DNA from: Sarcocystis neurona
Lineage: Eukaryota; Apicomplexa; Conoidasida; Eucoccidiorida; Sarcocystidae
NCBI GenBank assembly: GCA_000727475.1
Contig: KL647289.1
Span: forward strand, 2,895,450 to 2,959,449
Direction: 5' to 3'
Length of the DNA stretch: 64,000 nucleotides
Shown here: positions 23,235-38,200 of the stretch, one piece after another
Layout of the letters: each line of letters starts with the position of its first letter
Numbering within the stretch: position 1 is the stretch's first letter
Notes under the pieces: model-generated
The model's database searches: none
Told to the model about the DNA's origin: nothing
Seen by the model: the letters and a program-made list of their open reading frames with translations, nothing else
Position numbers and translations under genes: made by a program

Positions 23235-26200
23235 TGAACTTGGCTTCTCAGGCTGTCAAGAACCGTAAGTACTACACCACATTCTGTGGCCATGGGCATA
23301 TTATGTCTATCTGTATACACACACCTACGCGTATTTGAGTAGAAGTACCGACGTAGGGGCTTTGTGAATGTGTTTTACTACGTATATATTCGTCTCTACA
23401 AGTAAGCTGAAGTACGCCTATGCATCTTTGTGGTTGAGGAAAGAGGTGAAGCCGCGTACACTCGGGAGGGAGGCATCCTTCCTGGAACGTTTTCTCTTGC
23501 AGAGAAGCATTCAGGCAAACAGGGAAATCCTCGGCAGAATGCGCCACCGCACACTGCAAATATGCTCTTTGGCACATCTCCCTGCAGGCGGCATCGGTTA
23601 ATACTGGATTTTCAGTCTCTGCTTCACCGCCCCGGTTTTGATGTTCTTTCGACGTCTTACTTCTGACGCTGCTGCAGTCCACCACACTTAAAGGAGGCGT
23701 GAGCGGAGGCACTGAGGGAGAAAAGCAGAACAGCAGCAACGGGACAGAGTAGCCAATCGCGCTACCGCGGACAGCGCGAGCAGAGCATTTTGAGAGACCA
23801 AACGAGGCCGAGGCTTTACTCGTGCTGCTGTGACAAAGCTTGGGCACGTTGCCGGAAGCGAGTTCAGGTAACGACACAGGCATGCTTGTGGGACCACACC
23901 TTGGTATTCCTATATTATCACCCATCCTTTTGTGACGACACTTGTGAACGTATGGCCTTCGCGTGCAGGTGTGTGATGCAGGTGTCTCAGGAAAACTCGT
24001 ATTCTCGACAAATTGTGTGGAGATGAATGCGCCGACGCGCACTCATCCGAACGATTGATTTTGCGCGGGCGGCAGGACTGAGCAGTTAATATACTCCTCA
24101 ACATTCGCTTCTTTCCTCCTAAACTGTTGAAACTTGACGTTGACGAAAGGATGGATGTTTTCCATTTGGCTGAACAGGTAAATCTTCTTTCAAACTGCCT
24201 TTTACGTCCCCGTTGGCGCAGCAGCATTTGCATTCCTACGCGACACGTTCCAAAGTGTGGACTTTCTGTTTGCAAAGGACACTGCGTCCTAGCACGCCGG
24301 TACAGTCACTAAGAAAGGAGACGTCGACACACACTTCAGTCCTGTGACTACTGGACTAATTTTCTATCTCTATGAATAGGCTTTTTTAGACTGACGCATC
24401 CATACGGTTTACGGGTAGAATCGCACTCTTTATGGGAAGGCGAAGAGTTCTGTATTTTGTGTTGGGCAATGAAAAGCCCTGTTTCTCGATTTGTTAGCTT
24501 ACGCCAGAATCCGCGCACCCACTGAGTGAGGCCCTCATGGCAAAATTGGTTGAGCTCTGCTAGGTCCTTAAATTTGGAGAAGGTCACAAGCGGAGGTTGC
24601 TTCTGTGACGTTTCCTCTGGCGCCTCCTTTTCATAGTTGGGCACCGGGCAGTGCACCCGATCGAGTCCACGGGCGGCAAAAAATCTGTTCGCATCTGCTG
24701 TTCCTTGTAGGTTCTCCTTCGAGAAGAACGCTTCTGCACTTTTTGGAGAGTTGCTGCAGAGCGGTTCTTTTATAAAACCAAGAAGGTCCATTAAGGAATC
24801 ATACACTTCTTCGACCGTACAAGGCTCATCAGCGGGATCATAACACGCGCACGAGCTTTCACCCTCTGGCTCTTCTTGCGGGCTCTCCACGTTTACTTGT
24901 TCTTCACCAAGCACAGACGCCTGTTGAAGGGCGGACTGCTGTTGGAGTGACGGAAGCGTGACCAGCTGACATGCCTCTTGCTCCTGCGTCAGTTGCGCCT
25001 GCATTCTCTCCTGGGATGCCAGCTCTTGTCGCTGCTGCTGCGATTCCCGGTGTGGATGTGCCTCTCGGATGACGTCGGAAATGGGTGTGGTTGTGCCGTC
25101 GCTCGTCCGTGTGCGTGCTTCCTTCACGCCTTCCGGAGGAGAAGATGCGGGGGACGAAGGGAGAAAGGGAGAAGAAAGGAAAGGGGGTAAGAGGGACAAA
25201 AACGGTGACGTCGAACCGAAGTTTGGCAGCGTTGTTGCGGTGAGAACAGACGGTTCAACGGCAGGGGTGACAGAGAGAAAGGACTCAGCGGGCGACCTCT
25301 TCGACGCAGGCAAGGTGACGAGGTAGGGGAAATTCTCGAGCGCCTCCGTTACGACTTCGCCAGAAGTGCGGCGCCGCGTACGAGAAAGGAAACATTTTGT
25401 TCGGGGTCCTGCAGCAGGGCATTGCAGTCGACACAGAGAGGTTTACGGAAGACATGCAGCACAACAGCGCGTTTCGCGCTTAGACATCACGTTCCTTTTC
25501 TATTATGATTTCCTGGCCAACGGCACTTTTGAAAAGCGTAACAGTCTTCGTGCGCTCCTTCGTTTTGTAGCACACTTCTGTTGCACTGTACAGCTTGTCT
25601 GCCGAGTTTGTGTTGGTGCCTGTAAAAGTGAGGAGCAACCGCCCTGCCAGAAGAAATTGTAGACATATTCTACTTGGCGCCCCAGAATAAACCCCGCCAA
25701 AGCGCGTTGATGTAATTCGTCAAAGCACTAGAGTTGAAGGTTTCCTAGGAGACCACGGGAAACTGCGACGTTGCTGTGATACCCTCTACACAGGTGAAAG
25801 TGGCAGCTTTCTTGTCAGTTGCACGTGGCTTCGGGCAGAGATAGGCAGCACTTCCTACTGTCGGTCCTGATGCCCACGCAAGCTCCCCAAACAGAACTGT
25901 CGTGTTGTTACTTGATTTGATGCGGAGGGAAGATTGTATAATTTTACCCCTTGCATCTCGCGCAACTGCAACACCGGTGCAAGTTCAGACGCCGGCCTGA
26001 GCGCTCGTGTGTGTGGTCGTGCCGGGGAGGCAGCTGTCGGCGAGAAAGATACTGCAGGAGGTTGCACCTGCAAGGGCGACTTTTTCCGAGCAGGCACTTC
26101 TGAGGACGTCGCAGATTTGCAGTTGATCGTCTGCTGGTAACTGTTCACCTGTGCCACGGACGACCGCGCACCCGAATATAACGAAAAACTGTTGATGGTT

Positions 26201-29200
26201 TCGACACTGTATTTTTGTACAGGGTGGGGCTCGTCGTAAGGTACACGGCACAAGATGGTCCTGTAGGTGTGGTCGTACTTAATATTTCCTCGTTGGGGAA
26301 GACGCAGTCGTCTTGCTGACTCAACGCAGTTTTGAAGGTTTCAGCGAAGCACGCTTCCACAGATGTGTAGGGAATGTCGGTTTGCTCCAGTGTAAACCTG
26401 CATGACTCCAGGGCCTTCTCGCATGCGTCTGCACAAGCCGAAGCCGTTAAAAGGCTTTTAGGGCCGGGCGCGCATTCAGCACAGGCTGCAGGCACAATTC
26501 GACAAGCAGACGGACACAAAGGACAATGCTTTTGACGAACAACTGGACGCGAGAAGGCTTTCCCAGCCCGTATGTCCTGCAGGCAGCCTTGCATAAGGCA
26601 GGGTGTACGGGCGGCAGGTAGGCGGGATGCTATGGTGAAATATAATAGAGTACGTATGAAGAGGTGCGTAGAGCACACACTGTGTTTACAGGCCTTGGTG
26701 TGTAGTCGTGGTAGACAGGATTCTTCCTTCGACCAATCTACGGACAGGTAAGAGCTGCGGCAGCAACGCGAACGCAGCAGAAGGGGCGTGCGCCCAGTCA
26801 CGCGCAGGACCCGCCGACACTGGCGAAGCCTTCAGTCTGGAAATGAATTCTTAAAAAAGCGAAGCCGTGAAATTTTCCCGTTTTCCTTCTTCCGACTTTT
26901 ACTGAGCTTTTTGGCAGCACGTCGTACTAACTCTTGTCGTCTGGCTGAAGACAGACCTATTAAAAACTTTCGGTTAAAGTCCTACCATTGCAGAGGGGAG
27001 AGGCAGGGTATTCCGGCGGTAAGGCGAAACAGCGAGTCGGGTCAACCTCGGCACTAGCTGCAACGAGGCACGTAGTCAGACTTGCATGCTGTTCGCTCAG
27101 TAACAGAGTACCTATCGCGTGCTTCACGGTGTTGTACCAAGCGCGGATTGACAGAGACTAAGGGGAGTCGCCTTCTGCTGTATGGAAGTACGTGCAAACT
27201 TGTCTGCAGCTGTCCTACCGAATGCGTTCGTCAAGACTGTTCTACAGCGCTAGGCGGCGAGGGCACAGAGATGACGGTCTCAGGCTCCAGAGCCGTAGAC
27301 AGAAATGTCGAAGTTTTCTACAGCTTTTGAGCGGAAAGTGACAACAGGGCAGCCTTCGTAACCGTGTCTACGAAGCTGGACGCTGACTGACCGACAGAGA
27401 TGTGGGCGCAGGTTTTCAAGTCAGGACAAACTGATTGACCCCGCTCGTCAGCAAAGGCTGCAGACAAGGAAGGCGAACAGAAAAGTTGGCAGCCGCAGGC
27501 CACACGGAAGTTCAGCGAAGACCCAAAATGTCAGCACGCTTTCACGCATTGATCACATGTAGGTTGTTTTGGGACAGCGAGAATGTAATGAAGAATGTGG
27601 GGAATAACTCGAAGCTAACATGTACTTCTCTGCGAAGAACAGATTTCGTTCAACGCGACCAATAGGTAGCGCTCCATCTGTCACACTGCAAAGAGCACAA
27701 GCGGGTGGACTTCAGACACGTGTCTGTGAAGCCTGTCGGTGACACTTGAGGCGCAACATGCTGGAGGAAGTTGCACACTGGAGCCACACGATCCGTAGGA
27801 ATCAGCCTCCTATTGCTTGCTCGTATTTGTGGGAAATGTGAGAGCTAGGGGTGTGAGCGGAGAAGAACGCACCACAGAAGGGGAAGACGCACCGTTTTCT
27901 GGGCATGTCACAAAAGAAGAGGAAGTTTCGGAGAGAATCGCACACGTGTAGAATGTATGTGGGAGGCACACACGCAGAGCTGATTGGCGTTGACTTGGTC
28001 GGACAGTAACGCCGGTGCAGCACGCTTGCTGCAGCAGCCCTGGAAGCTGAAGACACGCCTAGACAAAACGTTCACAACGTTTTGCATATTCTTCGAACCC
28101 TTGGAGGTCGCCGGGAGTCAGACTACTGGTAGAAATACTACGATTGTGCGCGTTTCTTCCCTAGACCAGTTGTGGGCAAAGCGGACACCATGTTCACTAT
28201 GAGGTTATGTCTGTTTACGTCTGTCCAGTAGCACGTAGGAGTTCCAACTTTATACGTGGTTGGGTCTCAAGGTTTTGTTCTGAAATCCTTTAACTTGTAT
28301 CAACAGAAAGAACTAAGGTGTTCTAAAGCAAAAAACAGAATGCCTAGTCTTCTGGTTGCTCTAGGCTCTCTGCAGTCACTTGTAGCAACCTCAGGACTTT
28401 ACTTCACATATGTTGAAGGAAAGGCGTCCCCCGTTTTGCTGTATTCTTGTCCCTCCAGGATGAAAGTTTTGCACCGATTTGCGAAGCACTGGACTACGCG
28501 TGCAGGTGCAGCTTTTCTGGTCGTTTCACGCCGATGACGCACCGGGGCATCGGTGTGTTGCTCAACAGGCGCGACTGCAGCCATGTGCAAATGACTATCG
28601 TACTTGCAGACCGACACAAACACGTGGTGGCAAAGACAGAATAGCTACGAAGACTGAAGCTCCCTTACAGCAGTATGTATTTGTCGAGCTGGCTGGTAGA
28701 GCCAGGCGGTACCGCAGAGGCCAGTGTCCTCCATGAGGATAGCAGCTGCATGACAGGGGAAGCAGAAAGGAAAACCATAAAGCAAAGCACGGGCGACATT
28801 AACAACGAATTCTCGGATCCTGTAACCCCAGAGAAGGATTTGAAACACGTCGTTAGTACCTTTAGTGTGCGCCCCTGGGGCAAGACCTTGCAAAGCGGTC
28901 GCGAAGACGCGACCTCCACTACCGGTCTTGACCGCACACGGCTCTACTACCCCTGCCGGCTGCAGGGCTGACGTGACACCGTTCAAGCTTGTGAGAGAGA
29001 TACTAGCATGGGTTCAACAGAACCCGGTCACGTCGCAGTATTCGCCCTCCCTGAAAGCCCGTCCAGCCGGCTACCGCTTCAGCATACATTTACATAAGCA
29101 ATGGTTTGTACGTGCACGGACTTCCGACGTTTATGCTTGCGTCAGTAAAAAGTTGACACGTGCGTCTGCCCCTGCAACTCGAATTTTGAATAGCTACGTG

Positions 29201-32200
29201 TGTATAGGAAGATCCAAGCAGTCATTCTGGTCGTGACACAGCGCCCCGTACAAAGGTCTTTGGCTGTGTTCTGCAGACGATAGGAACCAAAATAAGAGGG
29301 CGTTCGGTGCCCTCTGCAGCAGTCCACCGCATGATTACTCTCCCCATTTCCTGTGAGCAGGCATTTGAAAAAGGACATGGTTAGAGGCTGGACACACTCA
29401 CGGAACATCACACCCGGACCACTCTGAATACACGGAGCATTCCTCGTCGGTTGTGATTGAGTCAGCGGATCCTCTGTTCGACGTTGTCTCTGCAGTCGTC
29501 TGGCTCGAACTGAGTTGCGAGACGGCAGTCATGTGAGAAGCTTCGACCGGATTCGTTTGTGATAACTCGTCAGTGGCGGGTGTCGTTCCTGTCTGGGGCG
29601 CTTCAGATTTGCTTGTCTCTCCACTTGTCGTTCCTATCTGAGGCGCTTCAGGTTTGCTCGTCTTTCCATCCTGACTCGGGTCAGCTGAGAAGCCGGCGCC
29701 GGCACTTTCTCCCTCAGGTGCTGCTCGAAGTGCCTCTGCTGGTTCCGTTTCATCTTCAGCATTCCTCAATACCATGCGTGCTCTTTGTGTGTCATCTTGA
29801 ATCTCCGCTGCTTCTTTCCCCGTCTGCTTTGACGAGCTTTCCGAGGGGGCGTTCACCTGCGGCGGCGCCTCCGATGCTCCGCCTGCGGCGTCTTCCTCCG
29901 CTGCTCTTTGGGGCGCCGTCATCTCCCCTCCGTGTTCGGACTCTGCGGGTAGTCTCCCAGGGATTTGACCTTCGTGAATAACTGTTGCTGCTGCTGTCTT
30001 GGCGTCTTCTGAATTATTATCCGCCCCTCCGTCGACGACGGGTGCCGCTTGCGCAAGCTCTTGAGATCCTTCGGCCGCTTGGAGGGCTGATTTCTCGTTT
30101 GTTTCTCTTGGATTTCTTTGCCCGCCTGCCGGCGAAGGACTCTGGACCGAATGTGGGCCGACAACTCGCTCCTGTATTTTTAACGCGCGAACTTTCTCCG
30201 CCTCCTCTTCTCCATCTTCCTCTTTCTTTACGCCTCTTGGAGAAAGCGCCGACCGTGCAGTAGTTTCAGTGGAGTGTGCATGTTCTTCTTCCCTTTGTGT
30301 TGTCTTTTCTTTTTCGTCTTCCCTTTCCCCCTTATCCCCTTCTTCTTTTTCTTCTTCCTCTGCCTCTCTGATCGGCTGCAGTGCATCGTCCTTGTTGCCC
30401 TCCTGAGACTTTACTTGCTCTTGTTCCAGTGCCAGCGGCGAAGAGGCGGAGGCAGCACGCTGTGCTTCTGTCTCTGCCTTGAGATGCTTTGCAATCTGTC
30501 CCAGCTTCATACGCGTGGAGGGAGCAGCTGCCTCAGCGGGGGATGGTGACGAAGAAAGCGTCGTGGTAGCCTCTTCTTGGGTAGGAGACGACGAGGTCTC
30601 TTCTCCTGAGCAGCCAGGACACAAATATTCAAGTCTGCTGGCTACTGGGGGCCTCGTACAACTACTGGTTAATCGGCGAATGGCTGATGCAGCTGGAGTA
30701 CCTTCACGCGTCACTGTACGATCATGTTCCACTGCAGTGGTACATATCTGTACATGTTTACTGGAGAACACACGCATATCCAGACCTCGTGAGAGTCACA
30801 ACGTCAGGGTGAAGAACTGACCCTATGTGACTGGCTGAGCAACCCATGAGCGCAAGAAAGTATGCTCTGGCTAGCAGCTTGTGCTCGTGGTTGCTTCCCT
30901 CACCAACGCACACATTTGTCCTTTTCTGTGCTCACCTGTCTCAGCCCCTGAAGAGCTTGCGTCATTCTATAATTCAGAAGTGCCCCACCGCTTCACCCCG
31001 TGCAAGTATGCTCTCATCCTACTGTAGGTGCTGTGTTGATTATCGTTGAGAGATGACGATGAGACAGGCGTGCTGTACTGATGGTTTTTCTGAGATACGA
31101 AGATGAGACGGAACTTTCGCAAATAAACTACACTACCGCGCTAGACGGCATATCGTTGATCTTTCATCGCTGTCACAAAATCTGCCTGTTCAGCAGGTGC
31201 TATCGGAGCAACCCGATTATTGAGGAAATACCTCCTCCAGCAGGCTGGCGCATCCGGCGCAATACCCTTGTTATTCTGGCAGGACCTCCGCGTGTAGGCA
31301 GCTGCTGCGTTACGCTGCAGTCCTCCTCCTCGATATACAGGCCAGTGTCCTCCGAACACTCTGCGCCTTGACTGTAGACCGGGCGAGTTCTTTTTCTCTT
31401 CCAGGTCTCGAAGTGCTGGGGATATTTTGCACACTCCCCCCACTCCCCCCACTCGCCCATCCAGCAGTCGACGTCACAGGTCGGCAGCTGCGAACAAAGC
31501 TCGGTATCTGTAAGGGATGGGGACTTGCTGCCCGATGTCTGCGCAATCACCTGACGCCTCCTGACTTTTTTTCCGAACACAAACCCCACGCTGCTGTTGC
31601 AGGTGGCAGAGCAACTCCCCCACTCTGACCATTCCCCCACCAGGCTTTCCTCCAGCTCGGAGAATTGAAACGGATTGGTGGTTGTGGTCGTTGTGGTACT
31701 AGACGTAGCGTCCGCTGCCGACCAGACATGCATACGTGCAGAAAAACGTATCTGTACCACCGGCAAGGAGGCGTGATCAGCGGGCCCGTGCATCTCACAG
31801 ATAACTGCAGTGACCCAAAAGAGCTGCTCTGGTGTGTAACCATGGACGCCGTAACTACCTTAATCCTACGCACTGTAGTCGGCTTGCTTTTATTCACGGC
31901 AATTTGCTGCTTGCGTCAACACACGCATATGCGTATATGTACAAATGTGCATACATGTGCACGTGTGTAAAGCAGCTGATGGCTGTTAAGATTCACTAAT
32001 CTTAACCACCGTGTAAGTGGACGAAGAGTCTTTCTTCACGGTCGTTCTTTTGTGGCGGATCTTGCAAAGCTAATCTTTCAATGCTTTGACCACAAATAAC
32101 GAACGAAATGGCTAATCTCTAGTATCTATGGGTACGTGTCGGCATTGACTTCTCGGATGTGCACAACACGAGCTTCCAAAGGGCCCCCGGGCTTTCAAAG

Positions 32201-35200
32201 TTAACAAAACTCTTTCGCTGGCTCAAAGACTCCACAGTGTTCGGGACGGGTGGAATTACCGTTACGGCAGGGCCGTTAAAATGTGCTTACACGGACAAAA
32301 AACGAGGGTGGTTTCTTGTCGACAGCGTTGGTCCCCGCTGGCGACTGTTTCTTCATCGAGGTACATGGCACTGTCTGGATAACCGGGCAGTGTGAGAGAT
32401 TCCCAGTTGAGAGCAGCAGCGCCCTTCGATCTGCGGGCAAGAGTGCAGACGTCTTCAAGAGTCCTAGAAAATACTTGCGCAACAGCGGTGCGTGCAGATG
32501 GAAGTGGCCTTTCCTCTTCTACCGCTGGTGGTGCAGCACTTGTTACGACTGCTCCTGTTGCCAGGTATGCAGGTTCCGTGCTTTCTCTTGCTGCGGAGCG
32601 AGCAGCCGCGTCTGACGAAGCTTCCTTCTCCGAATTAGAGCTTCCTTCTTCTGGCTCTTCTGGTGGAGCGGATCCTGCAGCTTCCGCCTCCGGCTCTTGC
32701 ACTGTTCCCGATTCTTGGTCTACGTCAGGCAAGCATATTTTATCCTCAAGCAGCCGCCGTCTCCAGAAGGACTGGCCGTCGACCAAGTTTTGGGGGCACG
32801 CGTGGTAGTTATTGGGGCACTTGCAAGTAAGCGCAACTGAGTCCCATCTGGCATCTTTGGCATAACTTTCCGCAGACATGTCGACCACTGCACACTGGCC
32901 GTACTCTGCGAGAACCGCATTAGGAAGACAGGACGCCACGCGGGGAAGTGCAATCCTTCGGATTCCAGTATTTGACTGCAGCCGGCTGCAGAAGGAGCGA
33001 CTCTCAGCAGGTTACCTCCCGTCACTGCAGAAAACGCTAGGGTATCGTCTTTGACTGTAACGCCGCCTCCGCGAGCCGGGGTCCCTCTCCTTGCTCTTTC
33101 TAGAGGAGGCACATAACCTAGGGACATTGAAACAACTCTCTTGTGTGCTATCATTACCGCAGACAGGAAAACTTCTGGGATGCAGTTCACTCTACTGTAA
33201 GGGTCACTTGAGTCGTACCATTTGACTCCAGAGGTCTAAGCGCGGGTTGTGGATATTCGTAGGGAAGGATTTTCTCCAGACACGAAAGAGGAGCGACTCT
33301 GGCAACCTTGGTTCGAAACAATTCAGCTACTAACAAACATTTCCTAACGTGGAATTCACACCTCAGCAGTGCGAGCGCCTCCAGCAATACTACTATCACG
33401 GATCTGACGTACCGATACTTTGACAACAACTAGTACTAGTGCTACTACTACTACTAGTACTACTAGTACTACTACTACTACTACTACTACTCCTACCGCT
33501 GTTCTCACTCCCTCTGAAAAGATTACTGCTACTATTAATGCTACTACTAGTACTATTACAATGCCATTACTTCTGTACTGTCAATCCTACGCCAACGTCT
33601 ACCAGGGCGCCATGTTTACGGCACTCGGCCACACGTGAGAGTACAGAGTGGCCTGAAGACGATGCGGGCCCGTGGTAACTACATTGTAGCTGTGAGAAAG
33701 GCCTGTCAACACTGAGGCGTCTGTGTGAGCAGCGTGAATGTAAGGACACAGATGTTGTGGTGCAATGTTGGTACGTCCTAAGTGCCTTCAGCACTGAAGA
33801 GGTGATGCACGTGTAGAGTCAACAGAGGCTCCTGTGGCTCGGCATACAGCTGTCACCGCAGTACCCTTGTTCGTGACGTCTGCGTGCGCAACACTATGCT
33901 GCGTGACACCCCCCTTCTTCCACCACTCCCTACACCGCTGCCCGAACTGATTATGAAGTTACTGCTGGGCCGTGCCCGCCCAAGCAGAGGGTGCGAGGAA
34001 GCTTGTATTTCTGCATTTATATGGCCTGAAACACAAAGTGTCCCCGTGCTTTCAAGCCTCCTGTTCGTTTCAAATATAGACGCTTGCGCACGTAGGCACA
34101 GATATGCTGGTGTGCTTTTTTTCTGTGGCCCGCGGCCACAGCCCCTCTGACCCCAGTAAATTTCGCGGAGCCCCCGAGATACGTTCTGTGATCGATGATT
34201 TCAGCCGCCGCAGAGGCGGTTCTGGTTGTACATCAGAAGCCCTCTTCTCAGGGAAGAACAAAGGACAAACACGGTGGCATTAGCTAGGGACAATCAGCTC
34301 ACCATATTCCTCAGGGCCTTCAGGAATGGCAGTCACAAATATGCCTCCCTCGTCCGCGAACCCTGCTCATGAAGTGACGGCAGACCACACAGTGCCACAC
34401 CATTGCGTAGGAGTCGCATGCCACCCAGAGACTGGACGTACAGCGGAAACCTCAAACCGGGACTATTTACTGTCGAGACGCATTCCTGGGTTTAACGAAG
34501 AGATCAGGAGGATCCACTTGTACCACGTGCTGCGCACCGACACGCATCCTCTTTCGTAAAGCAATGAGGATTAGCAGTTTCTCTGCCAGCGTTCTACGGT
34601 AGACGCAGCACTAAGTGACCCCTAACGCGATCGAACGCTTTTCGGCTTCTCCAACTTTCTTGGAGAAAAAACAGCAACGGTGTTGGACAGCGGGCGCGTT
34701 TGTTGCACTAGGAATCCGTGGCGGGTGGTTTATCTCCTACTTCTTCGGACTGCGGGAAACGTTTTCTTAGACTACATCTCATGCAGATGAGAACATTATC
34801 CTTTGAGGATATGTAGAACTGGCAGAGGGTGCGAGACGTGAACAAGAGAGCTCTCGTCTTTCAACTGGTACCATAATGTGCACGTAGAGTCAACATCTTT
34901 TTCCGGGTGTCTTCGTTTCCAGGCGCTGCAATCTCATGCATCTACGCTTGTGGTGAGGCCACCTGGCCTCCCCGTCTCCCTACAGTCTTTGTATGTCTGT
35001 ATTTATGTTTCAAAGTCTCCTCAGTCGAAAAGAGTTCCTTGCCTCTCGATCTCCGCCTGCACCTTTCTGCCTTGCAACTTTTCAACAAGTAAGCTGAAGA
35101 CGGTAGTCTCAAGGAAAACAGCAGTACAGAAATACTTGCAGAACACGCGGTTCGGTTGCGGCGCGCTTGCCTTGGCTTAGACACCTCCTATTTGCTCTCT

Positions 35201-38200
35201 AGAAATTGAGGCATGTCTAAATGTGAAGTTGCAGTCAGGCTAGACTGCGGCTGTGACGCAATTGTCTGCGACCACTTTTTTGAAAGGCGCACTCCACTGA
35301 AAACTCAGTAGAGGAATGCTTTTCTGTCTACTACACTCACTAGGGTGCCACGTGGATATCTTTCAAAAATCTCCAAAACCCCTACAGGTCCTAATCTATG
35401 GATGCTCCCATTTATGTAGCGCTTTTTCAGGATGCAGCAGGAGCTTGCACAGCTAACAGGTTTCTTGCGTTGTAATTCGGCACTGCAAAGTTCGAGACAG
35501 CCTGCTAGCGCTCACTGCGCAACTGCGTAAAGAATACTCTGCGTTCTTAAATTTATCTTGGTGCACGGACGCGTCGTCAAGCGCCACTACATGTCGAGAG
35601 CGCAGACGAATCTGATGCTCGACGGACCGCGCAGCGCAAAATCCCTTTTGCAAACTTTTTGTCCGTGGCGTACGTGCTCGAAGACATACACTTTGCCAGC
35701 CTTGAGCATTCTCGTGCACATTCACACAACTAAAGATCCGCCGCCGTATGCACATATATAGATTTTTTACCTTGAGAGAGCTGTAGCTACAGTGAGCACA
35801 TGTTGTGCGTAATCGTGTATGCGTAATTGTGTTTGAGCCAGGGTGTGGGCGTCTCAGGCTACAGTCGTCACTTACTTTCCTGCAAGTGGCACTTTGCTTG
35901 AAAGTCTCTGGAACAATTGAGTTTGAGGCAGTTGATCAATGCCGAACCCGATAGCTTGCTGTTTTCGTCCGCAGCGGTGCACTTTTGTAGAATGACTGAG
36001 TTGCACTGTTCCTTGCAGATGTTGTCGTCGATAGCGTTAGTACACCCTTCGAGGCAACTATTCATGGCCTCTTGATAAACCGCGTTGCAGCGTCGTAAGC
36101 ATTCCTCTCCTCTCTCGCTTTCCTCAGAACTAGTAGTCGGCAACGTTGCCCCATGACTGGCCAAACGGCATTGCTTCGCGCAGTCCGGTTGCGGGCCTAG
36201 TTCCTCCAGGCACTTCTGCTGGCATTCATATTTCGCTTGACGTGCAAACTGCAAGGAAGGTGTCGGGCAGGAAGCACTGCGAGAGCATAATTTTGGAACC
36301 AGGAATACAACCCAGTTCGCTCAGACAGGGTACGCCTGTTTCCCTGTTCGACCGGGTGATTCAAACAGCTCTGCTATTAGGACCGTCAACGTGAGAGGTG
36401 TGATCGGAAGCCCAGCCCAGCTCCTCAGTGTCTTCGACCAAATCTAGAGTTGCTGCAGCAAGTGGATTATTTACTGTCTCCAGTTACAACTATACACGTA
36501 ACAATCAAGGACACTGCCACATTTAAATTCCTAAGCTAGTATTTGCAAGCTTGTAGACTTTTGTTGTAATGGGAGACGACCTCACATGAAGCTCGACGTT
36601 TCACCTTGTAACAATCTTCTCACTAACTGCTTCTAAAATGCGGGACACTCGCTGGAGACCAGAGCTAACCAGGGTGTACATTAATTGCAGAATAAAGAAG
36701 ACAGAGTGAGGAGGAAACGGAAATGCCTTCCCATGATTTCGTGGGACTAGTGTAGCACGCATGTCTACATTGATGGAAGCAGCTGAGTCAGAAGGTACAT
36801 AGCCATGGACTGTGCTACGTTTTTTTCTTTGCGACGGGAGGCTGCACTTCACTGCGGTACTGCTCCTGCTCACAGCCGCACTCTGTAAAGTAGCTACAAT
36901 CGGAGAATGAAAAATTTCCCAGTGCTTACCGGGAAAGATACCACCTGATCGCAAACGGAACCTCCTTCACCTGTGAGCAAATAAAAGATGCACGAGGCAG
37001 TTCATTCACTCCGCGCAGACAGAACAGAAGAGAAACGAGGGCACAGGAAAGTACGGATTCTAGGGTTTGACTCTGTATAGGAGTAGTTTCCCTCAGTACG
37101 TCTTTGCCCAAACAAGAACGTCTAAAGCGGACACTCTGCAGTCTGACGCTGCAACATTAACGCTGGGACGAACGTACGCAGAATACCGTTTTGTACACCT
37201 TCTGCAGCCGTCAGCAGAAGCCCGTTAAGAAGAAACTCCATCTTCAACGTTACACGTGATAGTGGTCGTAGCAGCATCGTATGTGGTGTCCTTCCTGCCA
37301 CGTTGCAGCTCACCTAGTATGCTTTCAGGTTCCGCAGTACCTGCAATCAGCGGGGAAGTCACAGGACCACGAGCGCCTCATCTCTAAAAGCCTCACATCT
37401 CAGGGGCTGAGACACTCCTGCTCACTCAGTATTTCCGCGACGACGTCATGGACTAGCGAGGCTACCGACCAAACGCGCAAGCGCTTTTGAAAGCTTATGT
37501 CGAGACAGTAAAACTGCAAGAGGTCACGCAACTGATGAAACATTATAACCAGCAATGGTGTGCTTGACCAGCTGCCTCAAGATGACGACGTCGGATGCTG
37601 GACACAGACACATGCACATAAATACATATATGTAAGCGTGATGTTGCAGAGTAACCACGAAGTCGCTTTTGCCTTTCTGTAAGACCCCTCTATGCGGTTC
37701 GCTTTTTTAGGCGCCGTTAGATTGAGGATTATCCGATTGTAGACAACAAACATAATGTAAAAATAGTATCGTGTTCACTGAATCAGTAGCTGCGACAAAG
37801 AAATAAGCGGACGAGCTGCTTTTGGACGCAAGTCGGTGCGGCTGTCCTTAAAAGTGGGGGAGAAACACTGCTCCGCGATAGGTGTTCGCCAGTGGATGGC
37901 GCCCTCAATAGAAGGAAGCGAAGCAGGCGAATGAGAGCGCCTTACCAGGGTCAACCAGGAGACCGACAATCTCAAAAGTTTGGGGGTATGGTTCATACCC
38001 GAAGGGTCTGTAGGGCTTGCAGAGGCGAGTCCATACCACCATGACGCGCCTCATGGGCGGTTCGGTGCCTCGTATTTGGAGAACAACCTCTAGGTCAGCA
38101 GGGCGGTTTTCGCTGTCCGACATAATGCGGCGCGGGTACAATGGCGTGGCGAAAATGATCGGCTCCTCGTTCACCCTGTATGAATCCCCAACCAAGACGG

